Assembly (NCBI GenBank): GCA_022494885.1
Contig: JAGVSM010001385.1
Coordinates: 62,001 to 126,000, forward strand
Direction of reading: 5' to 3'
Length of the DNA: 64,000 nt
Source of the DNA: Micrasema longulum
Lineage: Eukaryota > Arthropoda > Insecta > Trichoptera > Brachycentridae
A program made the translations under genes and the position numbers. How positions within the stretch are numbered: the stretch's first letter is position 1; each line of letters begins with the position of its first letter. The notes beneath the pieces are model-generated. The model was not told the origin of the DNA. It did no database searches and saw only the letters and a list, made by a program, of their open reading frames with translations. Shown here in pieces: positions 12,013 through 22,612 of this stretch.

Positions 12013-12895
12013 ACTAAAAAAAAATACAAATTGTTAACAGTGAGAAAATGTATGAAAAAATGTATAAAAATATTTTTTATTAAAACAAACTACTTTGAAT
12101 TATGTCACGCGTTTTTCCGAACCAGTTAATGATACAGTTCTGTAAGAGATTCCGGGTTTTTGTAAGCCAACTTGCCAATCATCAACAACATTCACCGACT
12201 AGAACTTGTGACGTCAAAGGCAGAGTAATTTCAAAATTAGGAAACTTTAAAAAACCAGAACGCTGATAATAGGTGCTAAACTTGCTTCGTTTCTTTGTTG
12301 TTCTCAATATGTGTTATTTTCTAAATGCTAATATTATTTATGTCCCGAAGTGAGTTGTTGTAACTCCTGGGAATGTAATCCAACGTATTTTACATGTAAA
12401 ATACTTTGTGTTGTATGATTTATAAATAAAAAAAAATAAAAAAACGATCCATAAAAATGAATGAAAAAAAAATTTAAGTTTGATAGTCTATTAACAAATT
12501 TTAAAATTTTAAAAAACCACTGACGTCCTCATTTCTCTTTTAAATAAATCTCAAATGATTATCGTATTTCACTGTCTTAAATTTACCAAAAGCAAAGCCA
12601 TTCGCATTTAAATATTTCGGACAACTCTACTATGTTACTAAAACACTTTACGGAAGAATATCCAATTTACATGGGAAACCCTTTTAGATAGATACATTGT
12701 TACAGGCAAAAATGTTCTCAGGGATAAATTTCTAGGTTCGTTCCTTTTTACGTGTGGAAGTCCATATTTCAAAATTACACATAAAGCGTGCTGAATAAAA
12801 AGGATGAATGTCAAAAAAGGAAGTTTTGAGGCAGAACGTTTGTTAGTTTTCAAACCTCTTGGATATCTTAATAAACTTATAAATACACACTTCAC
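12013..12895. other. Non-coding stretch with a half copy of repeat H
   Basis: At 12165-12262 the sequence (GCCAATCATC, GAACTTGTGACG, AGTAATTTCAAAATTA) matches the right half of the repeat H copy at 28010-28330. The minus-strand frame near 12638-12895 resembles no family I know. Confidence 0.45.
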
Positions 12896-13026
12896 CTTAG
12901 AGTAATAATGCGTAACCTAGAGAGAATCCCTATCACTATGTTTCATAGAACGCAAGCGATGGTGGTTTGTTGGTTGGCAACCAATTGGTGGCCATTTTGT
13001 TTTATTTGACAACATAAACATATCAT
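12896..13026 (+). repeat. Left-end copy of the THAP-type TIR element (direct repeat)
   Basis: About 130 bp beginning CTTAGAGTAATAATGCG and ending near GTTTTATTTGACAACATAAA. It is repeated in the same orientation, with about 85-90% identity by eye, at 13245-13373. The two copies flank a LINE fragment, which suggests a deleted second copy of the element at 13245. Confidence 0.75.
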
Positions 13027-13225
13027 AACATGAACATTTATTAGCAATTACTTTGATTAGTGCCCTGTTTATTTTGTTGCCCGCATTTACTCTCCTTTCA
13101 ACATTTTTTTCTACTTTTCCATCTCTTGAAAACATGCTTCCCAGATAAACAAATTCTTCTACTTGTTCGAGACATTCGTTGTTTAAATTTATTATGCAGT
13201 CAGTAACCTCACACACCTTCATATA
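13027..13225 (-). mobile_element. Non-LTR reverse transcriptase C-terminal fragment
   Basis: The minus-strand reading gives EEFVYLGSMFSRDGKVEKN, then VERRVNAGNKINRAL. The YLGS-DG box with the following E-I-R-I-A helix is typical of the post-catalytic thumb of LINE reverse transcriptases. Only about 65 residues remain, between two direct repeats. Confidence 0.75.
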
Positions 13226-13244
13226 TTATTCTAACGAACCCGAC

Positions 13245-14200
13245 CTCAGAGTAATAATGCGTGAACCTATAGAGAATCCCTATCACTATGACTCAAAGAA
13301 CGCAAGCGATGTTGGTTTGTTTGTTTGCAACGAATTGGTGACCATTTTGTTTTATTTGACAACATAAACATAACGGTTGGATTGGATGCTTTTGTCTATG
13401 TGCTTGGCTTTGTTTCTAAATAACTTGGATAATTACGTTATAGTAAATAAAAATCGACTATAGTGAATTGCTGTATGTTTGGTTGCAGCAGTAAGAGCGT
13501 CAAAAATTCTAAAGGAGTCGTTTTTCACAGGTGATTGATTCCAAATATTTTCCCATGATTTACATTGATTTTCGGCATTTATTGTCCCGACACGTGTATT
13601 ATGTTGCTTAAAAACTTTCTTTGTATCAACATATTTACTTCAGATACTATTTTTCTCAATTTAGGGGATAAATTTGTGAATTAAAGCATGTTTACTGTTG
13701 ATAAACAAACAAACTCAACACAGGACCTCAACATATTGTGAATAAAATGAATAAATAAACAAAAACATGTATTTTCAGTTTTATAAAATAAATTAATCGG
13801 GTTGTGGTCCAGTGGCTAGTGTCTCGGACTCAAGGATCAAAGGTCCGCGGTTTGAATCCCACTCTACCCCAACTCGATTTCCATTTTCTAATAGTGAGTT
13901 ATTTACAACTCGTTGAAAATGGCCCTCAAAATGAAATATTTAAGTAAATCATAAGAACGCAAATATTTTTTTTATCAAAAAAAAATATTGGCGAATTATA
14001 TAAAAATAGATTGGAAATGATAAATACACAGGTACATATTTAAAAGTAATTACAATGCAAATTAATATCCATTTGGCAATTCTCGACCTGAGTACAGCCC
14101 ATTGTTTTGCTGCGAACTGTAGCTAACTTAATACCCAATAGTCATAAAATGGTTTTCCTACGTTTGGGCTCCTCTCTAGGTTACGCATTATTATTTTGAG
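13245..14200 (+). mobile_element. TIR element carrying a THAP-like zinc-finger start
   Basis: The ends are inverted and imperfect over about 35 bp: CTCAGAGTAATAATGCGTGA at 13245 against the reverse complement of the end at 14200, CTCAAAATAATAATGCGTAA. At 13469-13530 the plus strand reads NCCMFGCSSKSVKNSKGVVF followed by HR, then a GT (ACAG/gtgatt). C-x4-C followed by an FH is the start of THAP domains, found at the N-terminus of P-element-type transposases and host THAP proteins. The rest of the transposase is missing and a family D SINE sits at 13796-13970. A related end runs off the window at 63922. THAP identity rests on about 20 residues. Confidence 0.55.
13796..13970 (+). mobile_element. 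tRNA-derived SINE, family D
   Basis: Same head and body as 2651-2822 (ATCGGGTTGTGGTCCAGTGG, the TCTACCCCAACTCG block, TTACAACTCGTTGAAAATGG). It is inserted inside the TIR element of 13245-14200. Confidence 0.85.
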
Positions 14201-14278
14201 CACTTTTGATATTTACAAACACGCGAATCGCAAAGATCTTAATTTCGCTGAAAACCGCACATAAATCGGTTAAGTCGC

Positions 14279-14392
14279 CAACTTTGTGGTTATTCATTAT
14301 AATATAATAAGTAAAAATAACTTTATTTTAACCATTTTTTTTTCTATCGACCGGTTTTAAAGCCATACGAGCTACTTCATCAAGGTATATTT
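14279..14392 (+). repeat. Dispersed repeat G (CCGGTTTT type)
   Basis: AACTTTGTGGTTATTCATTA, then an AAAATAACTTTATTTTAACC block, then ATCGACCGGTTTTAAAG. Closely similar to 5287-5405, with a partial copy at 35502-35545. Non-coding; origin unknown. Confidence 0.65.
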
Positions 14393-14655
14393 AACTAATT
14401 TTAATACATTACAACAGACGTGAAGAACATTTTACCGAAGGGAATATAGAAAATATTCAATATGTTACCCAAACATTGCAAAACCATGACTCAGATTCAA
14501 TTAAATAGATTTGTTAATAAATAGTTACTGGGTTTAGGTAGAAAAAATCAGAATATTTACTCAAAAACATTCTTAAATAATAAATAATATAAATTAATAT
14601 TGTATGGCTGGATAATAAATTAACTAGTAGTAATGTTATTGTTTATTTTGCATAA

Positions 14656-15655
14656 AAATGTCTGCCTTTTAAAAAAGATTGTACCTGGTTAGGCAGACTA
14701 GACATGATCCAGAGAAATCTATTACCTTATAGTCCTTAAAATGTTACATGATTAGAATGCCAGTTGTCAGAAAAAGTAACGACATAACTTTGTAGTAACG
14801 TCAAAGGAGTTATTTATATTGACACATGAAAAATCATTTGTATCTGGCGTGTTAATTTTTTTTTATACAATGCTTGAAACATAAATCAACATTAATATAC
14901 AAAATCAGCTTTAAAACTAAAAGAAAACTAAAATAAACCGTATTATTAACGATGTTCTTACAAGGTTACATCATTTTGCAAAAACGTTAGAGATGGGACA
15001 AATTGATCATTGTAAATTGATCGAATAAAACAATAATTCATTTGATGTTGTTCATGAAAAAAGTATAAATGTCTCCTTTTTTGGTGAATAATTGTGTTCA
15101 ACACATTATAATAGGCTTATTTTTGCGTTTTTTATATCAATTTTCAGAAACAGAGTTTCATGATAGCATAAAATAACTAATAAAATCGATTTGATCAGTG
15201 ATCAGTAATTTTCCATCACTAATGAAATTAGTTTGACAGCTGTCATTCTAATCAAGTTATATTTTAAGGACTATAAGTGTGTATGTATTAGATAAAGAAA
15301 TTGTTATTTATGTTGATAAACCATGATTTTTTTTTATGCATACCCACATAATTCGCTACCACCATTAATAGTTTAAAACACATAAAAATTGACATCCATC
15401 CTTTATATCATGTATCCTTCGCATGGGAACTACAGTTACTTCAAGGATGTACAGACCATAAATAAAATTTACAATTGTGAGAAATGGTCTTTCGCTCCAT
15501 AAGAAAATATACAATAACAATAATGATGTACATTGTTACAGTATTTTTTTTATTCTCTATTACTACTCATTTCTTATAATTAATGTAATAGATTTTTCTG
15601 CAATACATTATGTCTGCCTAACTAAGTAAAACCTGTTTTAAGGAAGGCATTTTTT
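14656..15655. mobile_element. Nested inverted-terminus elements
   Basis: Inner pair: CTTATAGTCCTTAAAAT at 14726, continuing with GATTAGAATG and CAG-TGTCA, is inverted at 15277, framing about 552 bp. Outer pair: the block at 14660-14698, itself a GTCTGCC / GGCAGAC hairpin, is related in inverted orientation to 15612-15650. The simplest reading is one TIR element inserted beside or inside another. No transposase frame was found. Confidence 0.55.
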
Positions 15656-16131
15656 TAAGAAAAATAACTTATTTACCGACAAGACCAATAATGGTTAATA
15701 TTTATAATAACTCTTTAGCCACCTTGAAGAAACGCCTGCAGACTTAATCTATCATTATTTCGTTTTGTAAGTTCGCTCGTTTGTCATCCACCTCACTCTA
15801 ACGCAATTAAAATCGTATTTCGCTCTCGTTCCCTTTCACACGATACGAATGAACGTAAGAAACGAATTAGTTACAGAATAAGGCTACTAAATCATTATTT
15901 TACGGCCCTCAAAAGCAAAAAAGGTAGCTTTTAGCTGGTAAAAATTTCAAACCATTTGATATAAAGCAAAAAGCAGCAAAAAAAAATCAGTACGAAAAAC
16001 AATGTACCTAATGTTTTTATTGGCAATAACATCTATAGATTCATAAGCTAAAACACAGTGCGTTTATAACACAAGCTGGTTTTTTGTTTATAAACAATTG
16101 ACATACAATGTTTTTAGTTATGATTATTTGC
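15656..16131. other. Non-coding stretch
   Basis: No gene or shared repeat recognised. Confidence 0.4.
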
Positions 16132-16292
16132 CAATAATGTTTTGAGTTTGTCCTTATTTTTGCAGACAAGTACACCCCAATTCAACCCCCTAGGGAGCGT
16201 TAATAAAACCATATGACAACCAACATGGAAGAACATTTTACAGAAGGGAATTTAAAAAACTAGGCATCCACAGGGCTTATGACCTGCACTAG
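16132..16292 (+). mobile_element. Foldback MITE family F, single arm
   Basis: Starts AATAATGTTTTGAGTTTGTC, then GCAGACAAGTAC, AACCCCCTAGGGAGC and ACAGGGCTTATGACCTG, in the family order. The inverted partner arm is missing. Confidence 0.7.
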
Positions 16293-16742
16293 CATAATTT
16301 CTAAAATCTCAAAAATAATATTTTGTTTTAACTCTGGTGGTAAACCACACCTGATAAAATGTAATATTTTTTCTACGTTATATGTTTTCAATATTCCATA
16401 CATATTTTTATGTAATATATAACTGCTTATCATTTGCATTTTGGGTTATTTTATTTTTTTAAATGTATGATTCGAATATTTTTTCGAGTAATAGGTACTA
16501 TGCCCTGAGTCTAAATTTATGGATGATATTGGGAAGTAAAATAATTATTTAAAGATGCAAATGTGCTTTTTACTATAAGTTATTTAAATTAATAGCAAAT
16601 ACGGGGTTTTATTTTGTTTTGGCATTTTTTTTGCGGAACAACATTTTAAATATATTTTAAATAAAAATTATAGTTAAAAGAAAGTTAATATTTACATCTA
16701 ATGATGTGTAATCAGAATTCCTGAAACTAAATGTGTTCAAAC

Positions 16743-16773
16743 TGTGTGATCTATGTACAAGTACAGATCACAC
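16743..16773. repeat. Small near-perfect hairpin
   Basis: GTGTGATC and the inner TGTAC pair with GTACA and ATCACAC across a two-base loop, with a one- to two-base bulge. No flanking gene suggests a terminator role in this eukaryotic context. Confidence 0.5.
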
Positions 16774-16860
16774 ACGAGTTTGATAAGTATAAATATTTAT
16801 TTTAAATATTTCACTCATAAAAATCTACATGCTGTATCTAGAATACAACATAGAATAGAC

Positions 16861-17060
16861 AGGCGTCGTGGCGCAGTTGGTTAGACGGCCATCTGTGAAA
16901 CTGGCGTCGCGGGTTCGATTCCCACGAGTTGCAAGAAAAAAATCCAAGAAAGGTATTTTTTCTCAATTTGGTCTGGGTGGTGTGGTGTATTTTTTATTAC
17001 CTTCTTCCATATCCCTCTATCCCACCTACTGATAAGCCTCAAAATAGAGGCTTAGCGGGT
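16861..17060 (+). mobile_element. tRNA-derived SINE, family C
   Basis: GGCGTCGTGGCGCAGTTGGT carries a good A box (TGGCGCAGTTGG), and CGGGTTCGATTCCCACG a B box. A non-tRNA body follows (TTTTTTCTCAATTTGGTCTG, then GGCTTAGCGGGTTATTCC). A second degenerate copy is at 31664. Because the body and dispersal fit a SINE, I do not call it a tRNA gene. Confidence 0.75.
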
Positions 17061-17603
17061 TATTCCTTTTTTTTAAAAAAATATATATATAATAACTAAA
17101 AATAAATAAAAAAAATAATTTTAAAAAATATATGTTTATTAATTCATTAGTTTTTATTGCAATAATTGATCAAATGTAAACATTTCTGTACCAAAGTCAT
17201 CTACGTTTTACCGTACCACACCACTGTTCTCAGTAAATATTGCTGTCTGATATAAAGCAATTATAATAATGTTAAAGATAAAATGTAATAGAGTGTAAAA
17301 TGTAATGTAATGTAATTACATATATGATAGCTATAATTTATGGCGAATTAATTTGGTCAGAAACACATTTAAAAGCAAGTAATGACTTAAAGGGGAGTGG
17401 CCTGAAAAATGCTCAAATTTTATATTTTGATGGGATATTTAAAATACTTATAGTAGTCCTAGCCAAATTTCAAAAATATCAATGTTGACTGTTTAAAAAA
17501 AATAATCATGAAATAACATATTAATTGTTATTCTAGGTAATAAATATGTTTATAAGTAAGCTTTTTTTATATCGGTTATAAATAGTTAAACATTATAAAT
17601 AAG

Positions 17604-17757
17604 TTGTTTATGTTTTATGAATGTATGTATGTGTATTTGTGTATGCGCATGGGTGTATGTACATGTATATATATATGTGTGTATATATTTAAATATATAT
17701 ATATATTTATATATATGTATATATATATTTATTCATTTATTATATATATACGGCCTA
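17604..17757 (+). repeat. TG/TA microsatellite
   Basis: Alternating GTATGTATGTGTATTTG and TATATATATATG tracts. A second GTATATACGTGTATGTGTG tract at 17935-17990 continues on the far side of a LINE tail, so the LINE seems to have inserted into one microsatellite. Confidence 0.85.
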
Positions 17758-17934
17758 AGCCAATTACAACAACTACACGAAGAAACATAAATGCAAGAAA
17801 CTGAACAAAAAGAACATAAAACTATTTAGCAAAGACAAACAAGGGCAAAACAATAATAGTATACAATATATTAAATAAAACGAAAGACCAAAAACTTTGA
17901 GCTAAACCATGCCAATCCAAGAATCCAATCCGTA
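17750..17934 (-). mobile_element. LINE family J1, 3' UTR end
   Basis: Reverse complement of the J1 tail seen at 50775-50970: CATGGTTTAGCTC, CATTATTGTTTTGCCC, TTGTTTGTCTTTGC, TTGTAATTGGCTTAGGCCG and a TATATA end. Only the UTR remains. Confidence 0.8.
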
Positions 17935-17989
17935 TATATGTGTATATACGTGTATGTGTGTATGCATATGTATCAAAATGTGTATACGA

Positions 17990-18593
17990 GTAATTTTATA
18001 TTTTATTAGTCTGTGCTCTCTATTAATTTGTTAACTATTATCATATATTAGAATGTAATTGCCTAGCTTGGAACGGGGTATGTATTTTTATAAGCTGGGT
18101 AAAGTGTACTAAAAAATGTATGTAATTTGTATATTTTTTTCATTTATACACCATGATTACCCTATGAGCGTCAGTATTCTTATTTAAAAAACAGTATATT
18201 TTAGTATGTAGCTGCAAGGCATGATACACTAGCAAAAAAGATAAACATAGTCTAGAAGCCTTCATAAGGCAGTCCTCCGAAATATCACATTACAAATTAA
18301 CAGTCATTTAGAAAACAGCCAGCTATGGAAAAGTGAAACTGAGATAATAGCACTTTTGTGAAAAGGGTGAATAATCGAATCTACAAAACAGTTGGAATGT
18401 TTTTTACTCTGACAAATGATAAATAATGCATGCATTCTGTTTTCATTTATACAAGTAAAAAAATTAGTATGTATATTACAATATTCAATGATTTTTAAAG
18501 TATGGCTGACCACACAACCTAAGATGTGCTATTTGCAGAAAACAGCCTAGTAAAACTCTGATGTGTGATCGCGCAACTTGCTTGTTAGCATAT
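17990..18593. other. Non-coding stretch with a short dispersed repeat
   Basis: At 18484-18560, ATGATTTTTAAAGTATGGCT, then GACCACACAACC and TTTGCAGAAAACAGCC match 19522-19580 in the same orientation. The two copies bracket the LTR-like repeat. Confidence 0.5.
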
Positions 18594-19050
18594 AAACGCT
18601 CAAAATGCTGGTTCGCGGAATGCGTTATCTTTTATTTGGTTTACCACGGAACCCTAAATACAATGAATGCAATTACCTACCTTATTCTGAGTTATGGTGC
18701 CTTTATTGTTTAAACTTCTGTCGCGGCAGTCAGGATAAGATTCTTTCTTATAGTCAGGAAGGAGGGGCACTTGATGATTACACGACACAGTAGACAAAAT
18801 AGTTATTGATCGCAGTGAGAATATAAAAAGCACATGCACTCGCGATCAGTTCAGAGTTGCTGCTGTTGTTCAGCTGATTTGTTATTCTTATTCAAAAAAA
18901 TTAAATAAATAATTGACAGCCCTGCTTTACTTGAACTAATTCAAGTTTGAATACCTGGTAGGTTCACTAGAAGTAGAGAATTATTTTATTGTAACAATTT
19001 TCGTACGTATGTGCTGTGTACACAAATAGTAAATATGGCGTAACCAATGT
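18594..19050 (+). repeat. LTR-like dispersed repeat with TATA box
   Basis: Shares a long stretch with 57953-58380: AACGCTC, TGCGTTATC, ACAATGAATG-AATTACCTAC, GTCAGGAAGGAGGGGCACTT, GATGATTACACGAC, AAAAGCACATGCAC, GATCAGTTCAG and, further on, GTGTACACA-ATAGTAAAT. ATATAAAAAG at 18821-18830, about 25-30 bp before GATCAGTTCAG, has the spacing of a TATA box and initiator, and AATAAAT follows at about 18903. That layout fits a solo LTR, but no TG...CA ends or target duplication could be fixed. Confidence 0.5.
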
Positions 19051-19624
19051 GTATTGTGTCATTATGTGTTGATCATTTTATTTTATGTTAATATTAGCGT
19101 ACTTAATTGTTAAAATCACTTAATTATCTTTTTACAATAACATATTAGGTATTTCAAAACGAAAGTCATTTTCAAAAAGAATGTACAAGTCTGGATTTTG
19201 CCTAAGGGAAGAGACCATTGCAGGAGACTGCTGCGAGATATTGCAAAGATTTATATACTATTAAGCGGGTTTTCAGGATGTTTATTAAAAAATATATATT
19301 ATGTATTTGTTGTAATAATATTTCTTTTTTTTTTTGCTATTATTTGATAATCTACATGCTTCCATTTCCTATTATGTTGTATCCCAACTCAACACAGGGC
19401 CCTTGGCCTCATAGAGTTTGGGAAACGTTATTATTATTTTTTGTCAAATGTATGTATTTGTATGAATAAAACAATAAATAAATAAAAGTAAATCAATTCA
19501 ATTATGTTTTAATAGAATTTCGATGATTTTTTGAAGACTGGCTGACTATACAACCTTAAATATGCATTTTGCAGAAAACAGTCAGATAAAATATTGAATA
19601 AAAATAAAATATATTTGAAGAAAT
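19051..19624. other. Non-coding stretch
   Basis: Contains the second copy of the GCAGAAAACAG repeat (19522-19580). Nothing else recognised. Confidence 0.4.
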
Positions 19625-19689
19625 ACAATGTTGTTTTTTTCTCAAAAATAAATGAAATTTATTTATTTTTGAGAAAAAAACAACATTGT
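19625..19689. repeat. Perfect 29-bp inverted repeat (hairpin)
   Basis: 19625-19653 and 19661-19689 are exact reverse complements with a 7-nt loop (GAAATTT). The arm includes TTGTTTTTTTCTCAAAAATA. It could fold as a stable RNA hairpin if transcribed, but the AT-rich, low-complexity arms also fit a simple palindromic duplication. Confidence 0.9.
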
Positions 19690-19859
19690 TTACATATATT
19701 GTATATGGAAAATAGAAAAACATATAAACGAAAATTGTGAAAACAGTCAATATAAATTTTCCACAGTGGTGTAAGCTATTGATTAAGTACATTATCGGTA
19801 TAAAAATAAAAGCAATTTAACAATTAAAAAATGTTAGGCACTTAGAAGTTGCAAATAAA

Positions 19860-20340
19860 ATACAAATACATATATTTATATACAGTAATAAAAATAAAGT
19901 ATATTGAAATAAGATAAAAAATTATATTTAAAGAGTAAGAAAAGAAAAAGTCATATAAAAATAATGTAAAAGATACAAAATATAATAATGAACATACGTA
20001 CATACATAATTACTGACATTGTATAACTAAACGGGTGTACTGTCTATAAGGAATCTTCTATATTTCATAAAAGAGAGATGAAAAATGTCTGCGTGGCCGT
20101 AGAGAACAGTATTATAATAATGACATGCTCTAAAGAAAAATCGTTTTTCCTTGAGTTAGTCTTAGGTACTGGAAAATTAAATGTAGTATGGAGTCTTGTT
20201 CTGTTGGGTACGAGATATTTTACACAATTTGTAAGCAAAGGGCAGTCTACGACGTTGTTTACCATTTTCAACAGAAATATTTCATCTGATATATATTTTA
20301 ACGTGATGAAATGTTCAGAAGGTGATTATTAAACTTTTTT
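19860..20340 (-). mobile_element. Non-LTR retrotransposon ORF2 C-terminus
   Basis: The minus-strand frame at 20271-20065 (extendable upstream to about 20330) reads VVDCPLLTNCVKYLVPNRTR, then LHTTFNFPVPKTNSRKNDFS. DCPLL, VPNRTR and the FPVPKTN box are the conserved end of jockey/R1-type ORF2. The A-rich DNA at 19860-20060 is its probable 3' UTR. Truncated and silent. Confidence 0.75.
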
Positions 20341-20420
20341 TGTATATAAGTGGCCTGGTTGTTTAAAACCAAACATAGGATTGACCTTTCTGAACTTGAT
20401 AACACCAATACCTCATAAAT

Positions 20421-20612
20421 TACAACAGGGATGGAGAATACCCTAAATAAGGGAGGGAATATGGAAGTCAAGGCATTTACAGGGCTTATGACCTGTCATT
20501 GGCTGGTTTAAGTGGCCACTTTACACACTGTGTAACATTCACCGTTTTGCCTATGTTTGAACATCCATATTTATTCAATTCTTCCATTTGTTGATTTTAA
20601 TGAAGTTTAATG
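20421..20612 (+). mobile_element. Foldback MITE family F, single arm
   Basis: ACAACAGGGATGGAGAATAC, GGGCTTATGACCTGTCATTG, GCTGGTTTAAGTGGCCACTT and TACACACTGTGTAACATTC follow the family order. The opposite arm is missing. Confidence 0.8.
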
Positions 20613-21315
20613 AACACTGACAAATGTTTCATTTTACAGTGATTCAAATTTTTTTTTTGAAGTCACTAAATTTTGTATTAAAAATATCTAAATGGGGCAA
20701 AGTAAATTAAATTTGGAGCAGCTACGATAAATAAACTAGTTTTGAGCATATTTTTTTTTTGGCAATGAATTATAAAAAAAATTAACTTGTCGTGTTGACT
20801 TTACGGGACAATTTATTGAAATACGCTCCAAGAGATATGGACTATCGATAAAAATGTTTTGTTTTGTTAATAATACACTTTTAGATGTCCAAATTTAAGT
20901 ACTTCATTATGTTCTACCCCTCGAAGTGAAATTTGGTCTATTTTATAAACTTGTTTAATTAACGTAAAAATGTTATATATTCAGTCCATTGTTTTCCATC
21001 ATATGAAAATAAGCAAAAGCTTTGTAGATTCGTATTAAAGTGCAAAGCTTTATTAATATTACCCTTTTAAGCTCTACTCAAAACACTACTGCACTTTTTA
21101 AAATGTTGATACTAGCAGGTAGTTATTTGTAACAGCATTAACGGGTAATAGTACAAAATGGGAAATGTTGAAATTAACTTAAAATACTCTTTGTAACATC
21201 ATCCGCTATTTAAAAACATTTTTTAAAAAGAAAGATTACGATGAATTCTTTATTTTCTATCAGTAGGTAGTAAATAATAGGTTTTTGTAAATATAACTAT
21301 TGGGTGTTTAAACCA
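20613..21315. other. Non-coding stretch
   Basis: AT-rich DNA in which I recognise nothing. Confidence 0.4.
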
Positions 21316-21478
21316 GGTTGTAGTCCCGTGGTAGTTTTGTGGACTCACGCACCAAAGGTCTCAGGTTCAAATCCCATTCTACCACAACACGGTTTCCATT
21401 TTTCCAGCACCAGTTATTTGCGACTTTTAGGAAATGGTCATAAAATTTAAATATTTGAGTAAATTATAAGAACTCTAG
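21316..21478 (+). mobile_element. tRNA-derived SINE, family D (diverged)
   Basis: GGTTGTAGTCCCGTGGTAG, AGGTCTCAGGTTCAAATCCC, ATTCTACCACAACACG and the AAATTATAAGAACTC end match the family, with more substitutions than the copies at 2651 and 13796. Confidence 0.75.
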
Positions 21479-22419
21479 TATTTCTCTTTTAAAAAAAAAA
21501 GAAATAGTTTACTTTTCAAAATTTCAATATAGCGCCACATGTTCATTTGATATAATCAACTCATTAGTTAACCCAAATAATTTTTTTTGATAATGATCCT
21601 TAAGATAAAAATAACTTTATTTAATTTATTTACATATAACTTTGAATTATCTATCCTTACCTCTGTTTTGTATAAATACATTTAACTCTTTAATAAATAT
21701 ACCAGTCTCGAAGATGTCGCGAAGCGATGAAACTGGTCACTGGATATTCCAAATTTGTGGATTAAAGTATCATTCGTGTTTTATTTATATAATAAATTAC
21801 AATGAACTTCCATCAAGAATTTTCACTTGCAAACTTAAATGTTTTAGGGTTTTATGTCATTCGAAAGAAAATTTTGCTTTAACGTAATACATATTTTTTT
21901 TAAATGATTATTGCAAGCCTTCACCCTTGACAGCTTTATTCCCTCGATTGAACACGAACAGAAAGACGTATCGAAAATGATCACTTTCATCACTGAGGTA
22001 TAATTCAGGTTTAGGTTCAGTGCCGATATACGGCGTTTATTGGCAAAAAATAAAAGTAAATACATGCATTACAAAATAAAGCAAATCATTTTTAGACATT
22101 TAATAGATATTATGCTTCGTAGAACGATGGTTTGAAATTAAGTTCGGAAAATAAGACTAACTGTCTATGCAAGTTTCCAGTGAATTTAAAGCTGGATTGC
22201 ACGTTATTTTACGCTGCTTTATATTTACTGACTACAAGTTAAATTCCGGAACTTAAATTAAATGGAAAACAAGATGTGCATACAAGAAACATATCTAGAG
22301 TTTACATAACTTTCGTCTACTTGACATTCCATTTTAAGGCTTATTATCAAATAAAATAATATGAGTAACGTAAAAGTAAGCACAATATCTTGTTGAGTAA
22401 AATTGAATTTTCTTGTCAA
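21479..22419. other. Non-coding stretch with an ACCAGT...ACTGGT hairpin
   Basis: At 21700-21738, ACCAGTCTCGAAGATGTCGC followed by GAAGCGATGAAACTGGTC folds into a short interrupted stem. The CCGGTTTCGAGACGTATCC sequence near 33998 is similar in style. No gene recognised. Confidence 0.45.
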
Positions 22420-22612
22420 AAGTCATTGGCTGGTTTGAGTAGCCATTTTACACACTGTGTGATATTCTCCATTCTTTTGTTGATTTTCGTGAAGTAAAAG
22501 AGCTGAAACCTTTATCATGTGGGTGAGATTCATCCAACTGAACCAATTCACCTACTAAGCAACGCCTGAAAACATTTTCCTAATTTTTATACTTCTTATA
22601 CCAGTAGGTATA
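22420..22612 (+). mobile_element. Foldback MITE family F, single arm
   Basis: AGTCATTGGCTGGTTTGAGT, then CACACTGTGTGATATTC, GTAAAAGAGCTGAAACCTTT, GGGTGAGATTCATCC and GCAACGCCTGAAAAC, in family order. A scrap of the same segment (AAAAGAGCTGAAAC, GAGTGAGATTCA) lies at 146-182. Confidence 0.8.

Noticed and set aside
12638..12895. 85-codon minus-strand open frame
   Set aside because: No motif or homologous copy in the window; not supported as a gene.
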